64,000 nt of DNA from Engraulis encrasicolus (GCF_034702125.1 NC_085867.1:46845762-46909761); one strand, 5' to 3'; shown: positions 22,778 through 34,363, counted from the first letter of the stretch. Made by a program: numbers and translations. The notes: generated by a model from the letters alone, not told the origin.

Positions 22778-23182
22778 GGCCGCTGCATCAGCTTCAGCCG
22801 AGTGAAGAGCTACCCTCCGCCTCGCTACCCCGTCGTCTACAACCTCCCCTCCACCCCCGTCTACACCCTGCCCCACGCCTACAGTCCCCCGGCCCCCCAG
22901 GGAAAGCTGCCCCCCACTCCCTGCCTCACTCCGACGCCCAACGTCGCCTTGCCCCCTCTACCCTCCACCCTCCCCCCAAACACCATCAGCCCGCCCCCTT
23001 ACTCCTCTCCTGCCCCAATCAGGGAGCTCCCTTCCACCTCCGCCTGCTTGCCTCCGCCCCCCGCGCCCCCGTCGCCCCCGTTGCCCCCGTCGCCTATGGC
23101 AACCTTGCCACCTCCTCCCCAAGCCCCGCCTCCGGGAAGGGCACCTCCCCCGACACGCCCCCCACCTCGCCCCTCCTCATGA
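22778..23182 (+). CDS. Proline-rich terminal coding exon, gene unidentified
   Basis: A pyrimidine tract (CTCTCCCTTCTCCCCCGTTTTCTCGCAG) ends in AG at 22776-22777 and gives a good 3' splice site. From there an open frame of 134 codons runs to a TGA at 23180-23182. It starts GRCISFSRVKSYPPPRYP and continues as an extremely proline-rich tail with repeated PPP, SPPPYSSPAP and PPTRPPPRPSS stretches. These could serve as SH3- or WW-binding ligands (PPRY, PPPYS). GC content and codon use are far from the AT-rich surroundings. It would be the last coding exon of a plus-strand gene whose upstream exons I could not find in this window. The frame also runs upstream through the MITE to 22577, but that part is chance. 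A degenerated exon cannot be excluded. Confidence 0.55.
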   Translation, partial: GRCISFSRVKSYPPPRYPVVYNLPSTPVYTLPHAYSPPAPQGKLPPTPCLTPTPNVALPPLPSTLPPNTISPPPYSSPAPIRELPSTSACLPPPPAPPSPPLPPSPMATLPPPPQAPPPGRAPPPTRPPPRPSS

Positions 23183-23687
23183 TTGCCTCCTGGTCAGGTC
23201 AGTGCACCTGTGAGTGTCACCCTTTAAGGAGGAAGGATTTTTTATTTTTTTTGCCCAGTCCTTCTAGAATGTTAGACGAACATTCTACAGCTTTGTGTTC
23301 GAAATCCGGCAGGGTATTTGTGACATCATAGTGAGAACCCGAAATTTTTGCAAGAGTTCTAATCACGTGTATGCTTTGCGACAGTGCTCCTCAAGGGCGT
23401 AAAGGAAAGGACATGGCTGTGGATTGATGCCCAGCGGGGCACGCCCCCTCCTGGCAGAGCCGGGGATGGAGGACGGGAGTCCAGTGCTGAGATTGTGGCT
23501 CATCTCCGCAAACCTCACAGCTCCAGCCATCCTGAAGGACCCAATGAGGGCTACTGCACTATGCACTCTTGTTTATCGATTTTCTTTTTACGCGCATCAC
23601 CCATTTCTTCTCCCTTACGGTACACACACTCTTTCCTCTAATATCTCTTTCTCAATTTCCCCATTTCTTTCTTTGCCATTCTTCTTC

Positions 23688-23754
<67 letters not shown>

Positions 23755-24509
23755 AAGAATAGATTTACATGCATTTGCAGAACAGTGCACATTTCAATAA
23801 TGACTTTTTTTGTTGCTGGGTGTGGTACAGTACATTATCCTGCATACTGTACTTGTTTTGATGTTTTGATGCTTGGTGAATGATGCTACAGCTACCTATG
23901 CCAATGCCAAAGGGAGATGGGAAAAAGGACAAAGGTTGTACCTGCTTATAACTTGAATATCTCTCATTTTTTTAAGCCCATAGAGTGGATGCAGAAATGT
24001 TTAAGCTAAAGCCTCATCCCAAAATGCACAAAAGGACATTTAAAGCTTACAAACATTTACCGTATGTGCGTGCGGATCTTGGTTGCTCATTTGAGTGTGT
24101 CTGTATGGGAGTGAATGTCAGAGTGCTTCCCACTCCTTGGAGGGAACAGGAGAGTTATGATAATTTGTTAGCTTGCCGCTTGTTGTCTATCTATATGCTC
24201 AGTCTTACGGACAAGTGCATGTATGAGTTAAAATGACAGCCCAAAGGCTCTGCCTGTAATGACCACACGCGCACACATAATGACACGGACACAGACACAG
24301 ACACACACACACACACACAGAGTCGCACAGACAGACACACACTCTCCGGGATGCCTCTGAAAAAGTCTTTTTTTTCTGCAGAACACATCAGGTCACGCCA
24401 CCATATGTGCCTTAAATTGATAATTGCAAGATACGTCTCTTGAGTTACCTGGTAATGGAAATAGCTTAAAATAACGCTGGATGGAGTACTCTCACATGTT
24501 TTCCTCTAA
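23183..24509. other. Possible 3' UTR, then microsatellites
   Basis: Follows the proline-rich exon. A GC-richer part (23395-23560) has short frames on both strands without recognisable domains. A (CT)n array lies at 23691-23754 and a CA/GACA-rich part at about 24268-24345. No clear polyadenylation signal could be tied to the exon. Confidence 0.4.
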
Positions 24510-24861
24510 GGTAACACTTTACAATAACGACCCAAAAAAGCTTTATAAACACTTTATAAATAATTAACTAATTATCAACAAAATGTTTACAAATGTTTAT
24601 AAATGGGCAAGAAATACTATGTTAACACAACAGACACAGCACAGTCTTATCGGTCCTGGAAGTTTATCCTCCAAAGACCAGAAGGCATGAAACCACATAA
24701 AACTCACACAGTAGAAGTTGATTGCCACTCCACTGTGCTGTCGTAGTTTGGTTCTTACTCATTTACAAAAAATTGCAAATGCTTTGTTAAATGTTAATTA
24801 TGATTAAATGTTAATAAAGTGTTTATGACGTTTTTTTTGGTAGTTATTGTAAAGTGTTACC
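24510..24861. mobile_element. MITE with GGTAACACTTTACAATAA ends
   Basis: GGTAACACTTTACAATAAC at the left is mirrored by TTATTGTAAAGTGTTACC at the right (about 18 bp, near-perfect). The subterminal regions also pair loosely (TTTATAAAC...GTTTATGAC). These ends are familiar from a very widespread vertebrate MITE. Interior non-coding. Confidence 0.8.
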
Positions 24862-24924
24862 CATTATAAGAATGTGGACCCCTATTGCTTTCTCTGCAGG
24901 AGGCTGCATGGTCCAGATCAAATG

Positions 24925-25745
24925 TAGCGTAGCATGAGGTCCACCTGGTTGATTTCATTACACAGTAATTACCCGTTTTACTACACAGGGGAATTCAAGT
25001 GGACTAAGCTGGCTCTGCCACCTGCTCTCCTGTTGTTATTCTAATCTAATGCCTATGTGTTGTTTTATCTTTTGAAGTTTGTTACCTGTCATGCTGTGAC
25101 TTCTTTTTTAAAAAAGAAAAAAAAGACAACAACAAAGAATGAAGACAATAATCAGGATTGACGTTTTGGTCTGTTCTTTTGCTTGTGATCATATTACACC
25201 TGACATTTAACAGATGATTAGTTCTACATCACACACGACTGGCTCAGAGGTAGGCCTATATATATATATATAAACCATCCCCAGCAGCAGACGTCTTAGC
25301 TAAGTCTAAAAATAATATTGTTCTTCACATCAAATAAGGCTTAAATGAAGGATAACTCTGTCCACATGGTTGATGTTTTCACACAGTGATACCCATTTTA
25401 TTACACAGGGGAATTGAAGTGGACGAAGCTGGCTCTGCCACCTGCTTTCCTGTCGTTTTTCTAATGTCTAATGTGTTGTTTTATCTTCTGAAGTTTGTTA
25501 GCTGTCATACTGTGACATTAAAATACAACAAAGAATGAAGACAATAATCAGGATTGACGTTTTGAATTATCCTTTTGCTTGTGATCATATTTACATCTGG
25601 CACTTAAAAGATGATTCATTCTACATGAAGCACGACTGCATCAGAGGTTAAAAAATTAAAAAGGACCTTCCACATCAGCAGATGTTGTAGCGAAGTCTAA
25701 GTATAACATTGTGCATCGCGTCCAATAAGGCTTAAATGAGGGCTA
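24925..25745. repeat. ~410-bp tandem duplication
   Basis: Two diverged copies (about 24938-25350 and 25358-25745) share ACACAGGGGAATT, GCTGGCTCTGCCACCTGCT, GAATGAAGACAATAATCAGG, ATTGACGTTTTG and AATAAGGCTTAAATGA in the same order. Divergence includes small indels and a (TA)n run near 25257-25272 in the first copy. No coding signal. Confidence 0.85.
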
Positions 25746-26663
25746 ATAGTGTTCTTGGCTTTAATTAAGCACATATGGTAACTGTTACTTATGGTAACTG
25801 TTAAGGGGAATAAACAAGCACAAAGTGTTTTGATTTTGAATGTTTCAAAAGTACAAAGTTGAAGATTATCTCAATTAAAAACAGATTAAAAAGTCTACAT
25901 CCCTGTTCAAATGCCATATTTTTGTGATGTAAAGAAACGAGAGAAAGACAAATAATTTCACTTCTTTTTCCACATTTAAGCTATAACCTGTACAATGCAA
26001 GAGAAAGGGGAACAAAATAGAAAGGAAAAAAAAACCTTATTGCATAAACACACTCTTAAACGAATACTTTGTTGCAGCACCTTTGGTTTTTATTTTTCTT
26101 TGGAGTTTTTTTTCCATGTGAGAGTTTGAGGAGAAAGGGGCCCGTATTTCAAAGGTCACTCTTGTTGATGTCATTCTTATCCCATTTAAGCATGATGCTA
26201 CGTATACAGTATGCTGCATTGACCTATACACCTTGAGAGACATTGCTAAATTCCAACATTGACATTTCAGAAAAGTCAATACTCCAATCCCGATACATTT
26301 ATGTAATTGAGCTCTTTTAGATGACCTCTGTACATTCATAAGTTAGGAGAAAATCCAAACTGCTCAGGAATTGTAGGGGGAAAAAAAATCTTGACGGTGC
26401 AATTTGGTGTGGGGAGATACCAACGTTTTCAAAAAACTTAAGGAATCCAAGGCCCTCTTCATATCCAAGGCGTATCCAAAAGTAAGAAGTAGGCCTACTT
26501 TTTGGATAACAGTAGTGTCTTGGACGCCTTCCTTCTTTGATAAGCCAAGGCTCATTCATTTCATTTGTCTATTTGGAACATCAGTGTTGCCAATAAAGAT
26601 GAAGTCAATTAGTTGTCAGCTGATCCAGTCAAACAACATCTTCATACCGCAAAGGAATTTTAT

Positions 26664-26729
<66 letters not shown>

Positions 26730-27468
26730 CTATGAACTAATAAATATATGTTTTGTAATGTAATTCAATTTTTTTCACGACATTTTTAGTCAATCTCCAT
26801 TCAAGGGGCCCAAATTTTGGGGGCATAGTGGTTGGTGCCCCAAGCACTGGTTGGTGCTAAGCACTCTGTGTACTCTGCTTATGTCTGCTGTTTGTGCTGT
26901 TTTTCATTATGAAATCTCTAACCCTAAGATTTCAGTATCCACCCCCCAAAAAATGTGAGTGGAGAAATGTTCGTCTTGACAATTTGACCTGCTTTTGCAA
27001 GTTTGATGAGAGGAGATTTGTCCAGGCAGAGATTTGTCCAAATGCGTAGTGGGTGTTCACCCTCCACTAGCTCTCTTCCCATATGGAAAAGGAACCATTA
27101 AAATATATTAGCGGCATGTTTGTCATTTACAATACCCGTGTGGCAAAGCCCTTGCCCAGACATTTTACACTTGGAATATTGCATAATGCTCTTGGGCAGG
27201 AAAGGATGAAATTGAACACTAATGCATATGTATTGTCCGCTGCCAAGGTTCAAGTCTCTTTGCCTTTTATGTAGCCTATTATATACAGCACAACTGACCT
27301 GTACAAGTTCCTCAAGCAAGACCTTGTTGGCAACTCCTTGTGAATTCATGTGCAGAAATCCACCTGGAGATAAACAAACTTTACAAAAACACGATTTTAG
27401 GTCTCTGTTGTTGATTGAGACACACACACATGATGTGTTTTTTAAAGCATTTTGCATATTACCTAACT
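25746..27468. other. No gene recognised; (TAA)n array
   Basis: An (AAT)n array lies at 26668-26729. The rest, including frames of 60-130 codons near 26.0-26.6 and 27.1-27.5 kb, shows no domain, splice-supported exon or named repeat. Confidence 0.45.
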
Positions 27469-27787
27469 CAGGCGTGGGGAACCTATATCTCAAGGGCCGC
27501 GGCCCTTGAGGCCATTTTATCCAGCCCCTGAAATAATTTCAATATTATGCATTTTCACATATGACATTTTGTAAAGGAATCTTAGAAATTACATTTACAT
27601 TACAATTCGGTTATATTCAGGGGACAGAGAGAAGGTGGATCTGTTTTTAAGGTGACTGCCTTCAATGTAGACCTAAAGTGCAGGTGGAAAACCGAGTTTG
27701 TGTTCATAGTATGGCCCTCTGAGGACTTTTACGGCCCTTGGAAGAATTTGATGTGGCCCCTCAATTGAAAAAGGTTCCCCACCCCTA
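27469..27787. mobile_element. hAT MITE (CAGGSGTGGGGAACC type)
   Basis: Ends CAGGCGTGGGGAACC and GGTTCCCCACCCCTA with 8-bp flanks ACCTAACT / CCCTAACT (7 of 8). Interior words GCGGCCCTTGAGGCC, ATTATGCATTTTCACAT and GAAGAATTTGATGTGGCC match the copy at 49380-49694. Confidence 0.88.
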
Positions 27788-28648
27788 CCCTAACTGTTGC
27801 ATTCATTCATCTTGGGATTTGGTGAAAGGTAGAACATTTGTAAGATTCTGAAAAAGATGGTATGGTGGTCTGCAATTTCACTTGCAGGATACCTGCAGGA
27901 CAAATGTGCAAAATTGTCATTATAGGCAGGTAAATTATATTCAAACTCCAGCTCGGTTTAATCCAGTTCTCTTTTGAACATAAAACACAAGACAAATCTT
28001 CAAATATGTGAATGTCCTTTTTCCTACCTCCTCCCAGAAAATCAGGAAGCGAGCTCAACACCCTGTAATGAACTTGGTGCCTTACCTTCACAATAACACG
28101 ATGGAAAAAAAAATCGAAAAAGAACACATAAATTAAAAAAGCACTCAACTGTTTCGTTTTTTGTTCCTCAGTAGGGAGGGTGTAAGCCTGAAAGCCTTTC
28201 AGCCTTGGTGAGATGACTAAAAAGGAAAAAACCTAACTATTCAAGTGCTCTAGGCCTACCTACTCTGCTTTTGGTACAAAAGAAAAAGTTACGAAAGTGC
28301 GTCTTTATTTATCCACAATGACTCAGTTCTATAACGCACACACCATGTATAGGAACTGAATACGGCAGAACTAAAAACTGCAGCTGTTCACAGCACCAGC
28401 TCGCAGCCTTTACAGTAAGAGGTGGAGCATGACTGGCTCAGGCATGTGATTCATACATAGCTGTGATATGTCATGGACAAGTACACTGAAAAGGGACACT
28501 CTACCGTACAGGTGAATGTAACATAGACATGGCTGAATGTTCTGAGACATGGCTGAATGTACTGAGTCCACCTAAAAAAAATAAAATTGCAACACATCAA
28601 CAGCCTGACCGGAAGAGCACCGCACTGCTTGCTCTAGCTTGCAGGATT
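27788..28648. other. No feature recognised
   Basis: AT-rich DNA; the 113-codon minus frame at 27807-28148 has no recognisable domain and poor coding character. Confidence 0.35.
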
Positions 28649-28649
28649 A

Positions 28650-28702
<53 letters not shown>

Positions 28703-29075
28703 AGAGATGTATACAGGATCCAAGATCCAGTTCTGGATCCGGCAGGATAATAGGGTTTTTCAGACTATCCGGATCTGGCAGGATCTTAAGCAGTGGATCC
28801 GGTACCCGGCAGTTGCCCAAAAATCAGGATCTGGGGCATCTCCACTTTTTACGTAGCCTAGGCTTTTCAGTCAGTCTTTCACAACCCCAGTCGCTGCATG
28901 GAGTGAAAGCCCTTTGGAAGCAGCCGTTGAAGGCAGTGTGGCAGTGCCACGTAATAAAAAGGGCCCACGTGTGCGAGTTGGCTATGTGTTTCAACCCTTT
29001 CGTAGGATCCGGTATCCGGCAGGATCCTAAAAATCAGGATCCAGTGCATCACTAATTGATTGATTGATTGATTGA
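28649..29075. mobile_element. GGATCC-rich hAT inside an (ATTG)n microsatellite
   Basis: An (ATTG)n array (28649-28701 and 29055-29075) is split by a second copy of the GGATCC-rich hAT at 28702-29054. The hAT starts TAGAGATGTATACAGGATCC and ends GGATCCAGTGCATCACTA. The flanks both read ATTGATTG, consistent with an 8-bp duplication but not independent proof because the target is itself repetitive. Confidence 0.85.
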
Positions 29076-29344
29076 TGTACTTATTTATTGTACTATCAAA
29101 CAAAATCCTGGACCTTAGTTGCCTTGACTTTGAACAGTTTGAGCTAAAAGGCAGGAGCTTTTAAAATGCTGAAGGCTTCCAAACAGACAGACCAAAAAAA
29201 AAAAAAAAATCACCTGCGGGTCCAAACCCATGTTGCAGCATGTGATGTGACTCACTCACTGCCTTTATGTGCTTGTTTTCGAGTGGCGAAGTACATCGCC
29301 ACAGAGGCTGGAGAGTTTTTATAGTTACAAGCCACGGCGAAAGG

Positions 29345-29745
29345 CATGGCCGGATTAAGTTGGCCTGGGGCCCCCAGGCTACAGGTTGGTGTGGGGCCCC
29401 CTCGGAAGCCAATTTTGTGACAAATTTACATACACAATTATGAGAAAGGAATTACGGATAACATGTCTACTGTACTCAACACGGCAGCTGATATTTTTTC
29501 ACTTTCTTCATATTTTTCAGATTTGGTCAATCAGGGGCCCCCTGGCAGGTGGGGGCCTCTAGGATGCTGTGTGTGGGGGGGGGGGGGGGGGGAACGGTCG
29601 ACGGACGACAAAGGCATGGCAAAGGGGTATGTTGTCCCGGGCCCAGAATTGGGTTCCCATTACATTGTATGTATGGGGAAGGGGCCCCTTTCAGATGACT
29701 TTGTCCTGAGCCCAGTGAAAGCTGTCCACGGCCCTGGCAGCCATA
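29345..29745. repeat. Two hAT-type fragments and a poly-G run
   Basis: 29345-29570 carries GGCCGGATTAAG, GGGGCCCCC and a mirrored AGGGGCCCCCTGGCAGGTGG, a diverged relative of the 21318 family. A run of about 18 G follows at 29575-29592. 29600-29738 shares GTTGTCCCGGGCCC, AATTGGGTTC(C/T)CATTACATTGTATGTAT and CGGCCCTG with the MITE at 42583-42738. Confidence 0.6.
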
Positions 29746-30192
29746 TCTAGCCTGTGTGTTAATGCTTTAAGCCCTGGCAACAGACAGAACACCTTGAGCA
29801 GGGCAGAGCCAAGCAGGGGGCTGGAGGGCAAAATGTAGCCTAATGGGATTCATATTCATTTCATACTAGCGAGTATTTTAATCATTTATACATTTAAATT
29901 ATCAGTGCATTTAAATGTTTGACATTTATATATTGCCATTTCCTTGACTTGATGCATGTCATTACATGCTTCAGTCACCACCAGGCAGGTCCCTGTGTCC
30001 CCCCCTGCCCCCAAACTACGCCCATGATGGGGCCCTGGCTGCCAGCTCCGGACCGCATGCCATCATCCCTTGGCATGCGTTTTTACTGCCCCTCTTTTAC
30101 CAGACCGCTCTGGCCTGCTGTGGCGGCCACAGACACGCCGCTGATGTCAGTCCCCAGAGCTGCAGCAGTCTGCTGCTGCACTCATCAGGGCC
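29746..30192. other. No gene recognised
   Basis: Contains a GC-richer stretch (29985-30190) with CCCCCTGCCCCC and a CCATGATGGGGCCC word that looks like worn hAT end sequence. The 76- and 110-codon frames show no domain. Confidence 0.35.
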
Positions 30193-30498
30193 TTAAAGTG
30201 ATACTGTCCCATTTTGGAAATAAGCTTATTTTACACCTCCCCTTGAGTTAGATAATGGGGTTTTACCATTCTCCTGTATTTTAAATCGTTCTCTGGGTAC
30301 GGCAGTGAGTCCTATGAGACCAGCTGGCGGCTAACTGGTCTCATAGGACTCAATGTTAACTGCTAGCTTGGAGGTAAAATTTGCACTGCCATACCTAGAG
30401 AATGGTTGAAAGTATAGGAGAATGGTAAAACCCTATTATTTAACTCAAGGGGAGGTGTAAAATAAGCTTATTTCCTAAAATGGACAGTATCACTTTAA
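30193..30498. mobile_element. TTAA-flanked palindromic MITE
   Basis: TTAAAGTGATACTGTCC at the left and GGACAGTATCACTTTAA at the right, each at a TTAA site. The arms extend inward (AAATAAGCTTATTT, CCCCTTGAGTTA). The centre is a second palindrome, GAGTCCTATGAGACCAG pairing with CTGGTCTCATAGGACTC (about 30308-30352). A fragment of the same family is at about 6807-6860. TTAA targeting suggests piggyBac- or Kolobok-type mobilisation. Confidence 0.85.
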
Positions 30499-30565
30499 AG
30501 GGGCAGTAGCCTGCAGGCCCTCATTCCCCATCAGTTAACATAATAGAGTAAAAGTAAAGTTTAAC

Positions 30566-31080
30566 TCCAAAATGATACAAAGGGTTTTTTATGGATTCTA
30601 TTCTATTGGACCTGCTAAATCAGTGGTTCCCAACCTTTCTCTTCAGGGACCCATGTTTTTACTATCGTAAGCTTTGGTGACACAAAGCGCGAGTGCCCGC
30701 ATGAGAGGGAGTCACAAGATGCCCGTTGTTTCCTGCGAAAACTCTTTTTAGTTATTTTATTCCTCAAATTCGTCTTTGGTCAAATATAGAATAAATGTTT
30801 AATGTGCCTTACATGTTGTTGCTTCTATACATATAATAGTTAAATACTTTGTAATTTATTCAACATGGGCTATATATATTTAAAATTAGGCTACACCCCT
30901 TAAAATCAAGAGGGCTCCTCGACCCTCTGAGGACCTTTGGCGACCCATAAGATGGGTCCCGCCCCATAGGTTGGGAATCACTATGCTAAATGACATACTA
31001 AAAATTTAGGAAAATCTGTAATAGAGTCCAGAGAAAATAGTAATAGAATCCATTAAACCCTTTTGTATCAATTTTTTTGG
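30566..31080. mobile_element. Inverted-repeat MITE carrying a nested hAT
   Basis: The left segment (about 30571-30605, AATGATACAAAGGGTTT then ATGGATTCTATT) pairs with the right segment (about 31041-31077, AATAGAATCCATTAAACCC then TTTGTATCA). The inner part is interrupted by the hAT at 30621-30983. No coding sequence. Confidence 0.7.
30621..30983. mobile_element. hAT MITE with perfect target duplication
   Basis: Ends CAGTGGTTCCCAACCT and AGGTTGGGAATCACTA with the 8-bp duplication TGCTAAAT on both sides (30613-30620 and 30984-30991). It lies inside another inverted-repeat element. Confidence 0.9.
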
Positions 31081-31444
31081 GGTTGAGTGTTTTTTTTCCA
31101 TAGATTTCCTCACCTATAGTGCTTTCAGTAAACTCTCATCTACTGTATATTCGTTTTATTAACTCTAGTTGTGTGTGCCTGTGCGTGTGCACAGATCCTG
31201 TGGTAGATGGGGCGGAACATGCCCACTCCCCACACACAATAAGTTATTTGAAGTTCAGCAAATGTAATTTCAGACCTCATTCCCATTTTCACAGTAAAGT
31301 TGAGCCCCACCCAATCTTGACACTGGATCTGAACCGATGTGTGTGCCTGCCTGCTTGCTTGCTTGCGTGCATGCGTGCGTGCGTGCACGTGCGTGCGTAT
31401 GTGTGTGTTATTTCCTTCTTTCTTCCATGTTTCCTTTCTTTTTT

Positions 31445-31520
31445 GCATTTGTTAATCTTGTGAAGCACATTGAGTTGCACCTGTGTATGAAATGCGCTAT
31501 ACAAATAAACTTGCCTTGCC

Positions 31521-31564
<44 letters not shown>
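31445..31564 (+). repeat. LINE 3' tail and (GT)n
   Basis: GTGAAGCACATTGAGTTGCA, TGAAATGCGCTATACAAATA and AACTTGCCTTGCCTTG form a typical L2-like 3' terminus with a short tandem tail, followed by a GT run at 31524-31564. A related tail lies at about 12570-12665. No ORF portion remains. Confidence 0.65.
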
Positions 31565-31567
<3 letters not shown>

Positions 31568-31649
31568 CGCATACGTTTGCATGTGTGCCCCATTTTTCAA
31601 AAAGGACTCTTACAACCAGAGATGCTCTTGGACAATGCAAATCCCGCAC

Positions 31650-32016
31650 CACTTAGGCAAATGTCTTTAGCTGCAGTGGCAGATGCGGCAAGGGAAATGG
31701 AGAAAAGGAAACAGGGAAAAGGGAGAGAGACAGCCCATTCCATTTTATTTCTTTACATATTTAGTGTGCGTGTGTGCGTGTGTGTGTGCATGCGTGTGTG
31801 CCAGGTGAGAAAAATTGTGAAAATGACTCCAAGCTTAGACGCCCAATTCAAAATCTAACACAACTCGGACACATTTCTTAAGCTTCAGTGGCAGATGCAG
31901 CAAGTGAAAGGGTGAAAGGGAGACAGGGAAACGGGAGAGAGACAGCCCATTCCATTTTATTTCTTACATATTTTGTATCCCTTAGTGTGTGTGTGTGTTT
32001 GTGCGTGCGTGCCTGC

Positions 32017-32047
<31 letters not shown>

Positions 32048-32075
32048 CGTGCGCGCGCATGCGTGTGTGTGTGTA
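31650..32075. repeat. ~220-bp tandem duplication with GT-rich tails
   Basis: Two copies (about 31665-31790 and 31883-32010) share CAGTGGCAGATGC(A/G)GCAAG, GGGAGAGAGACAGCCCATTC and CATTTTATTTCTT. Both end in variable GT/GC repeats. The derived frames (MADAASERVKGRQ and similar) are duplicated non-coding DNA. Confidence 0.75.
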
Positions 32076-32197
32076 GAGTGCATCAGCTCATTTCCACAGT
32101 GCCGTGTGGAGCCCACCATGGGAGAGATGCTGAGTGGTGTGCCTGCAGGCGGGGCCCTAAGGCACTAGGTATAGGCAGACAAGGCGGTCACCCAGGC

Positions 32198-32679
32198 CAG
32201 TGTTTCTCAACCTTCTTTTTAGAGATGCACCAGATCCTGATTTTGAGGTAACTGCCGGATGCCGGATCCACTGCTTAAGATCCTGCCGGATCCGGATCCT
32301 GTGAAAAACCCTATTATCCTGTCGGATCCGGAACCGGATCTTGGATCCTGTGCATCTCTACTTTTTTTAGGCGAGGCACCCTTTCAATTCATGAAAAATT
32401 TCAAGGCACCCCAGACCAACAAGCCGTAATATGGCATCGCATCCGATACCACAAAAGCTTAGAAAAGTAACACATTTGGAAATGTCACACGTCCTACGTT
32501 CAAAGTTGCAGTTGACTGGGGCAACCTATATTTACTTAAATGGCAGATGAAAGATTCCACTGACTAGCATTAACTTATCAAATTAGACAAATATGTATTC
32601 TATTACACAATTTATTTATCAGCCACGTTCCCACGGCACCGCTGAGGGGGGCTCGCGGCACCCCTGTTCAGAAACACTG
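32198..32679. mobile_element. hAT MITE, second layer
   Basis: Ends CAGTGTTTCTCAACC and CAGAAACACTG, flanked by ACCCAGGC (32190-32197) and ACCCAGGG (32680-32687). The interior GGCACCCC words are typical of the group. It is interrupted near its left end by the GGATCC-rich hAT at 32220-32360. Confidence 0.85.
32220..32360. mobile_element. Short GGATCC-rich hAT, third layer
   Basis: A 141-bp version, from TAGAGATGCACCAGATCC to GGATCCTGTGCATCTCTA, of the family at 6952-7374 and 28702-29054. The flanks are CTTCTTTT and CTTTTTTT. It lacks the unique middle of the longer copies, so almost its whole length is inverted GATCC-rich sequence. Confidence 0.85.
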
Positions 32680-32924
32680 ACCCAGGGCACCATATTATAT
32701 GTCTAAAAGGCATCATACTAGTAATGCCCGAAACTCTCACTCATTATAAAATCTAGCGAAATCAAAAATTAAACTTTACATTGACAATGATTAGCGGGCA
32801 CTCAGTATGTATAGAGTGTGTAAGTCCTAGATCAGCTATGCGCGGTTGGATGTATGGCACTATGTATCTACAGATGTCAGTTTCTAAATGCACAAAAAGC
32901 AAAAGGGGTTGCTCACCTATAGGG

Positions 32925-33141
32925 CAGTGTTTTTCAACCTTTTTTGAGCCAAGGCACACCTTTTTCGAGGACAAAATGCCAAAGCACACCATCAATTGTA
33001 AATATTAACTGAAAATAAAATCCTATTGACCACAGGTATACCGTATCAACAATGTAAAGTCATTCTGTAATTTTCAATGGCACACCAGATGATCTCGAAC
33101 GGCACACTAGTGTTCCCCGGCACAGTGGTTGAAAAACACTG
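32925..33141. mobile_element. hAT MITE, independent insertion
   Basis: Ends CAGTGTTTTTCAACC and GGTTGAAAAACACTG are near-perfect inverted repeats. The flanks CTATAGGG and GCCTAGGG are similar but not an exact duplication. Confidence 0.85.
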
Positions 33142-33176
33142 GCCTAGGGCACCAAACTGACAAGAACCAGCCTAGG

Positions 33177-33961
33177 TTCGGGCCCCAAGCGAAATGTCAA
33201 AATAGTGAACATTTGAAAGAAATGTGCTACTTCTGTAGCTAAGTGTGAGCTGTTATTCACCATCCAGGGACCCCAAGTGTCTGCCTAGCTAGCCTGGCGA
33301 CGAGATGTGCCTCTGTGCCTGCACTGGCGTGCCTGCCTGCCTGCCTACTGTGCCCAGGGATGAGGACAAAGAGGACTCTTATGATGGAAAGACATCATTG
33401 TTGGCAAAAGCAATCTCACAGTCCGAGGGTGGGGCATTCATACCACTCCGAAAAGCGCATGAACATAACTAATCAAGTCCATCAAGGGACCTGCACTTTC
33501 ATTGGATGAAAAAAAAAGCTGGCAGTCGAGTAGATTCTTTCCCTATTTCTCACCTTATGTTTTTTTCCTTCTTCTTCTTCTCTTTTCCTTTTCTCACTCT
33601 CTTTCTCGCTTGTTGCGTCAGTCGCTCTCTGGAGCACACCCAGTCTGTAGCTTACCTCAGCTGAACTGCCACAGTTCTTCTCGTTCAATCAACAGAATAT
33701 GAATATGTTTTTAAGACTGCACAGTAAAAACCTAGCAATGTTAGTACCGTATAACTCTTAGAACACTTGAAGGCCTCTTAGATAACATTTAGTACCACTC
33801 AAAAAATAGAGTTGCTGCAATTTCACTGTTTGGTCAGTGTAACATTTTCAGAGTTAACACTACTCAATATTGCTGTAGAGTTGAAACTACACTGGCCACT
33901 CTAGCTTTAGACTCCTCTGTTAGAGTCATTCGATTCGTAGTTCAGTGTAAATACTCTGTCT
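33177..33961. other. No gene recognised
   Basis: No coding signal. The part at about 33724-33960 contains repeated AGAGTT and CAGTGTAA words of the kind seen in a fish MITE family, but I could not pair its ends. A CTT-rich tract lies at 33568-33605. Confidence 0.35.
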
Positions 33962-34363
33962 TAGGGATGCACGATGTGAAAAATTTTGGCCGATATCCGA
34001 TATTGATATTGCGGTTTTGGCCGATAACCGATATTAACCGATACCGATGGTTTTGTTTTTTTAAAAGAGATAACATTTAATACAGACTGACAATGATGCA
34101 AACAAACTGAATTTTTCAATGTCCTCTTATTTCCAAAAACACTGTTTAACTCCCTGTGATAAAATTAGATAAAAATAGAGAAAAACTAGAAGACAAACAA
34201 TGAAAGTCACCGTCAAGTCCAATCTTTTAGAACCGTAACATATAAAAAAACATTGGCGTTAACATCGGCCCAGTTTTACCCATCGGACCGATGTCCGATG
34301 TGTTGAGAAATGTCAAATATCGGCCGATACCGATACATCTGGCCGATACATCGTGCATCCCTA
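33962..34363. mobile_element. hAT MITE with perfect target duplication
   Basis: TAGGGATGCACGATG at the left and CATCGTGCATCCCTA at the right, flanked by CTCTGTCT on both sides (33954-33961, 34364-34371). Subterminal GGCCGATA/CCGATA words are repeated many times on both sides, probably transposase contact sites. Non-coding. Confidence 0.93.

Larger units (their letters stand above)
32151..33176. mobile_element. hAT MITE serving as host for three later insertions
   Basis: Reassembled from its pieces, it is a copy of the 10514-10765 family: GGGGCCCTAAGGCACTAGG at the left, ATTGACAATGATTAGCGGGC with CACTCAGTATG in the middle and ACAAGAACCAGCCTAG at the right. It is broken by hAT insertions at 32198-32679 (itself containing 32220-32360) and 32925-33141. 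Confidence 0.75.
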
